Shown piece after piece: positions 32,399-34,530 of a stretch of 34,530 nucleotides of DNA. The stretch's first letter is position 1. Every line of letters begins with the position of its first letter. A program made the position numbers and the translations under genes. The notes under the pieces are model-generated. The model was not told the DNA's origin, did not search any database, and saw only the letters and a program-made list of their open reading frames with translations. Source of the DNA: Gammaproteobacteria bacterium (lineage in GTDB: Bacteria; Pseudomonadota; Gammaproteobacteria; Steroidobacterales; Rariloculaceae); assembly GCA_022820625.1 (NCBI GenBank), contig JAJEFE010000130.1:1-34530 (forward strand), written 5' to 3'.

Positions 32399-33706
32399 GT
32401 GAGCTTGATGATTTGTGGACGCACCTACTTCGATGGCGCGGTCAGCGACCGCGCCGTGCTGATCGAGAACGGGCGCATCGCGGCGATCCTGGATGAGGAC
32501 GACGGTTCCGCGGAAGCGCGCGTCGAACTGGGCGAGCGGGAGATCCTGCTGCCGTCGGCCATCGATCTGCAATGCGCGCTGCGGGACTGGGGCGAATCCG
32601 AACGCGAGACAGTGGAGACGTGCACCCGGGCGGCCCTGGCCGGCGGCGTCACGGTCGTCGGCGATCAGTCCAACACCGTACCGCGCATCGATTCGGTCGA
32701 GCTGGTGCGCAGGCGTGCCGGAGACGTGGCCGGCAAGGCGTGGTGCGACTTCGGCATCGCGGGTCACCCGCCGGTGAATCCGCCGGACCTCGACGGTTAC
32801 CGGGAGGCCGGCGCGTTTTCAGTGCAATTCTGGCCCTGGGATCAGCGGCCCTGGCGTTATCCGCGCGATACCGATGACAGCCAGGCGTACTTCAGGCGTT
32901 GCGCAGAACTTGGACTTAAGGGGCTGATCGTCGTGGATGAACTGGCGTTTCAGGGAACGGCGTTGGAAGAGGAGGGCGAGCGATACGCGCTGCAGGCCCT
33001 CTTGCGGCGCCTGGATCCGGCATTCCATGCGCGGGTCTCGGTGACGCGCCCCGATAGCGTCGAGACCCTGCTCGGGCACCGTGACCGCCTGCCGAACATG
33101 CGCATCCAGGTGCCCCATCATTCGCTGTTCGTCGACAGGCAACGGGCGTACGAAAAGATTGGCTCGGCGGCCTTTCACGTGCCGCCATTGCGTCCGGCCG
33201 AGGAAGTGGAGCGGATGCAGCAACTCGCCATGGACGGCAAGATCGACGTGGTCGTTTCGTTCCATGCGCCGCATCGGTTGCCCGACAAGTACAGCACCGA
33301 ACCGATTCCCGGCGAGTTCACTCCCAAGGCCGGATATTCGGCAGTCGAGGTGGCGTACATGTACACGTTGACGAAACTGGGCATCGAGACGGGCTGCCGC
33401 TGCCATTGCTCCGGCCCTGCCGGGCACCTGGGGCTTGACGCGGGTGAGATCAGGATCGGCAACGAGGCAAACCTTGTCATCGTCGAGGAAGACGAGGGCC
33501 TGCCCGAACAGAATATCCACGTCACGGGCAGCGCCGGCACGGGCGTCTGGAAGGTCGATCCTTCGAAGTGGCGCACCCTGGCGAAAGTCACGCCATTCGT
33601 GGGCGAGCGCCTGAAGTACCGCGTGTCGAAAACGTATCTGCGTGGCCGGGAAATCTTCGACAGCGCAGGTGACCGGTTCACGCGCGGCGACGTCCGGGCG
33701 CTCTAG
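32399..33706 (+). CDS. Dihydroorotase-like amidohydrolase lacking metal ligands (copy B)
   Basis: The 435-residue protein is the paralogue of the gene at 16264-17577 and aligns with it residue for residue through position 300. It reads LPSAIDLQCALRDW where dihydroorotases have a metal-binding HxH (Gln58, Ala60 here) and SFHAPHRLPDK where they have DHAPH (Phe288). VPHHS (239-242), HVPPLRPAEEVER and HAPHR are identical or nearly so in both copies, which suggests a conserved new site. GTG 32399 has GAGGAG (32388-32393) 5 bases upstream. It lies 12 bases after the MmgE/PrpD copy B gene. Confidence 0.83.
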   Translation: MSLMICGRTYFDGAVSDRAVLIENGRIAAILDEDDGSAEARVELGEREILLPSAIDLQCALRDWGESERETVETCTRAALAGGVTVVGDQSNTVPRIDSVELVRRRAGDVAGKAWCDFGIAGHPPVNPPDLDGYREAGAFSVQFWPWDQRPWRYPRDTDDSQAYFRRCAELGLKGLIVVDELAFQGTALEEEGERYALQALLRRLDPAFHARVSVTRPDSVETLLGHRDRLPNMRIQVPHHSLFVDRQRAYEKIGSAAFHVPPLRPAEEVERMQQLAMDGKIDVVVSFHAPHRLPDKYSTEPIPGEFTPKAGYSAVEVAYMYTLTKLGIETGCRCHCSGPAGHLGLDAGEIRIGNEANLVIVEEDEGLPEQNIHVTGSAGTGVWKVDPSKWRTLAKVTPFVGERLKYRVSKTYLRGREIFDSAGDRFTRGDVRAL

Positions 33707-33818
33707 TTGCAGATGATGGCGCGGTCGGCGTAACCGGCATGGGGGAGCATGTTTGCATCGATTGCCGCTTTTCTAACGCGCAGGCCCGGGCGGAGGGTCG
33801 AAAAGCAGGGTACTCGTA

Positions 33819-34124
33819 ATGAAGAAGGGTTATTTCGTGGCCAAGGTCGATGTCACCGATCGGGAAGGCTATGCGCAGTATCTCGAGGCGGGTGCGGGAT
33901 TGGTAGATTCAGCCGGCGGCTGCAAACTGGTGGTGCCGCACAGCCGGCACGAATTGGTCGAAGGCGATTGGGACCCCGAGCGCTTCGTGGTGATCGAATT
34001 TCCCAGTTATGAAGCGCTCAGGAAGTGGTATTTCTCCGATGCCTACACCGCGGCGCGCAAACACCGGATCCGCTCATCCGAATCCTGGGTCATGTTGGTC
34101 GAGGGTGCCGAAGACGGCGATTGA
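33819..34124 (+). CDS. DUF1330 family protein
   Basis: The 101-residue protein has the DUF1330 ferredoxin-like fold signatures: GYFVAKVDVTDREGYAQYLEAG, then FVVIEFPSYEALRKWYFSDAYTAARKHR and a final beta strand SWVMLVEG. The family is of unknown function and related to small dimeric alpha/beta barrel monooxygenases and isomerases. It lies 112 bases after the dihydroorotase-like gene. The gap holds nothing recognisable. It is probably the last gene of the run; a MITE-like repeat begins 2 bases after its stop. Confidence 0.85.
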   Translation: MKKGYFVAKVDVTDREGYAQYLEAGAGLVDSAGGCKLVVPHSRHELVEGDWDPERFVVIEFPSYEALRKWYFSDAYTAARKHRIRSSESWVMLVEGAEDGD

Positions 34125-34126
34125 TG

Positions 34127-34395
34127 CTAGTGCTCCTTCAACCTGATAATTGCGCATCAGTGGCCGCAGGCCCGCTCCTGGCAAGGCGCGGCCCGCAGGC
34201 CTTGGTGGGCCCATGGTCAAGGGGCGCAACACCGCCAGGAGCGGGCCTGCGGCCACCCGGAGGGCGCGTCCACAAGCGCCCATCTGCTTTGTTGCCGTCT
34301 CTTGACGTATGCCCGATACGTCGGCGAGCCGACGCCGCGCATCTGAGCGCTTGTGAACGCGCTGATGCGCAATTTTCAGGTTGAAGGAGCACTAG
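34127..34395. mobile_element. 269-bp MITE-like element with 34-bp terminal inverted repeats
   Basis: The ends 34127-34160 and 34362-34395 are inverted repeats identical at 33 of 34 positions, starting CTAGTGCTCCTTCAACCTGA. The outermost CTAG is itself palindromic and may be a 4-bp target duplication, as made by some IS5-like and related transposases. Inside are a nested 23-bp perfect inverted repeat (34160-34182 / 34234-34256), a 15-of-16 inverted repeat (34264-34279 / 34347-34362) and two adjoining hairpins (34304-34322 and 34319-34334). No reading frame inside looks coding. Size, ends and lack of a gene fit a non-autonomous element moved by a transposase encoded elsewhere. The hairpins could also terminate the operon. 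Confidence 0.65.
34160..34256. repeat. Nested REP/BIME-like inverted repeat
   Basis: Two 23-bp arms, 34160-34182 and 34234-34256, are exact reverse complements, beginning GTGGCCGCAGGCCCGCTCC, with 51 bp between them. The GTGG head and GC-rich body recall REP units, which often occur in inverted pairs. It lies entirely within the MITE-like element. Confidence 0.6.
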
Positions 34396-34499
34396 GAGCG
34401 TGCGCCGTAGGATGTTTCGCGGTCAGGCGAAGGGCGCAATTTGGCGATGAACCCGCATGGGCGACCGCGGAATCGGCCGATGGCTCGGCGTGGGCGCAC

Positions 34500-34512
34500 A
34501 AAGGCCCCTGGG
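34500..34512. repeat. 13-bp repeat found inverted at the other window end
   Basis: AAAGGCCCCTGGG here is the reverse complement of positions 20-32. The flanks are partly alike too (CGCTCCAATCGG against CGCTCAAATGGG read on the minus strand at the left). The stretch 34396-34530 otherwise contains no gene that I recognise. Confidence 0.4.
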
Positions 34513-34530
34513 CGCGCTCCAATCGGCCGT

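Noticed and set aside
1..34530. CRISPR arrays, tRNA or rRNA genes, and transposase genes
   Set aside because: I looked for regularly spaced repeats, tRNA-like cloverleaf ends and DDE-type proteins and saw none in the window.

Overview
The window is about 34.5 kb of GC-rich DNA from a Gram-negative bacterium. A TonB-dependent receptor, lipoprotein signal peptides and the general gene style suggest a gammaproteobacterium or close relative. The sulfatases and L-fucose genes suggest access to sulfated algal or animal glycans. The taxonomic and habitat statements are inferences.

Left part (about 1-13,860): a sulfated-fucan / L-fucose type locus. On the minus strand lie an L-fuconate dehydratase of the enolase superfamily, a sodium:solute symporter overlapping it by 4 bases, and behind that the first 19 codons of an amidohydrolase (probable fuconolactonase fragment). 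Divergent from these is an IclR-type regulator. A DUF1080 lipoprotein and a one-domain sulfatase lipoprotein follow as a coupled pair. Convergent to them is an unusual protein with two complete sulfatase modules, trailed by the fossil of a third sulfatase. A TonB-dependent receptor with a strong terminator and an AKR-type L-fucose (D-threo-aldose) dehydrogenase close the locus. A 41-bp sequence block with a conserved dyad is shared by the promoters of the DUF1080 gene and the receptor gene, so the two are probably co-regulated.

Middle (about 14,050-17,580): a heteromeric acyl-CoA dehydrogenase pair on the plus strand, facing a dihydroorotase-like gene on the minus strand.

Right part (17,903-34,124): one long plus-strand run of 15 genes, mostly overlapping or closely spaced. 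In order they are a five-gene peptide-type ABC importer, two small membrane proteins (with an SDR gene fossil between them), a thiamine-diphosphate enzyme, a ChrA-type transporter, an MmgE/PrpD protein, a free-standing lipoyl domain, an Ldh/malate dehydrogenase-family protein, a second MmgE/PrpD, a second dihydroorotase-like protein, and a DUF1330 protein. The notable point is that five of these proteins (both dihydroorotase-like, both MmgE/PrpD-like, and the Ldh-like one) keep the fold signatures but have lost the catalytic residues that define their families. The paralogue pairs share the same replacement motifs. This looks like repurposing under selection rather than decay, and it is the best candidate here for an undescribed pathway or complex.

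The right edge carries a 269-bp MITE-like element with 34-bp terminal inverted repeats and further nested inverted repeats, starting two bases after the last stop codon. A 13-bp sequence recurs in inverted orientation at the two ends of the window.
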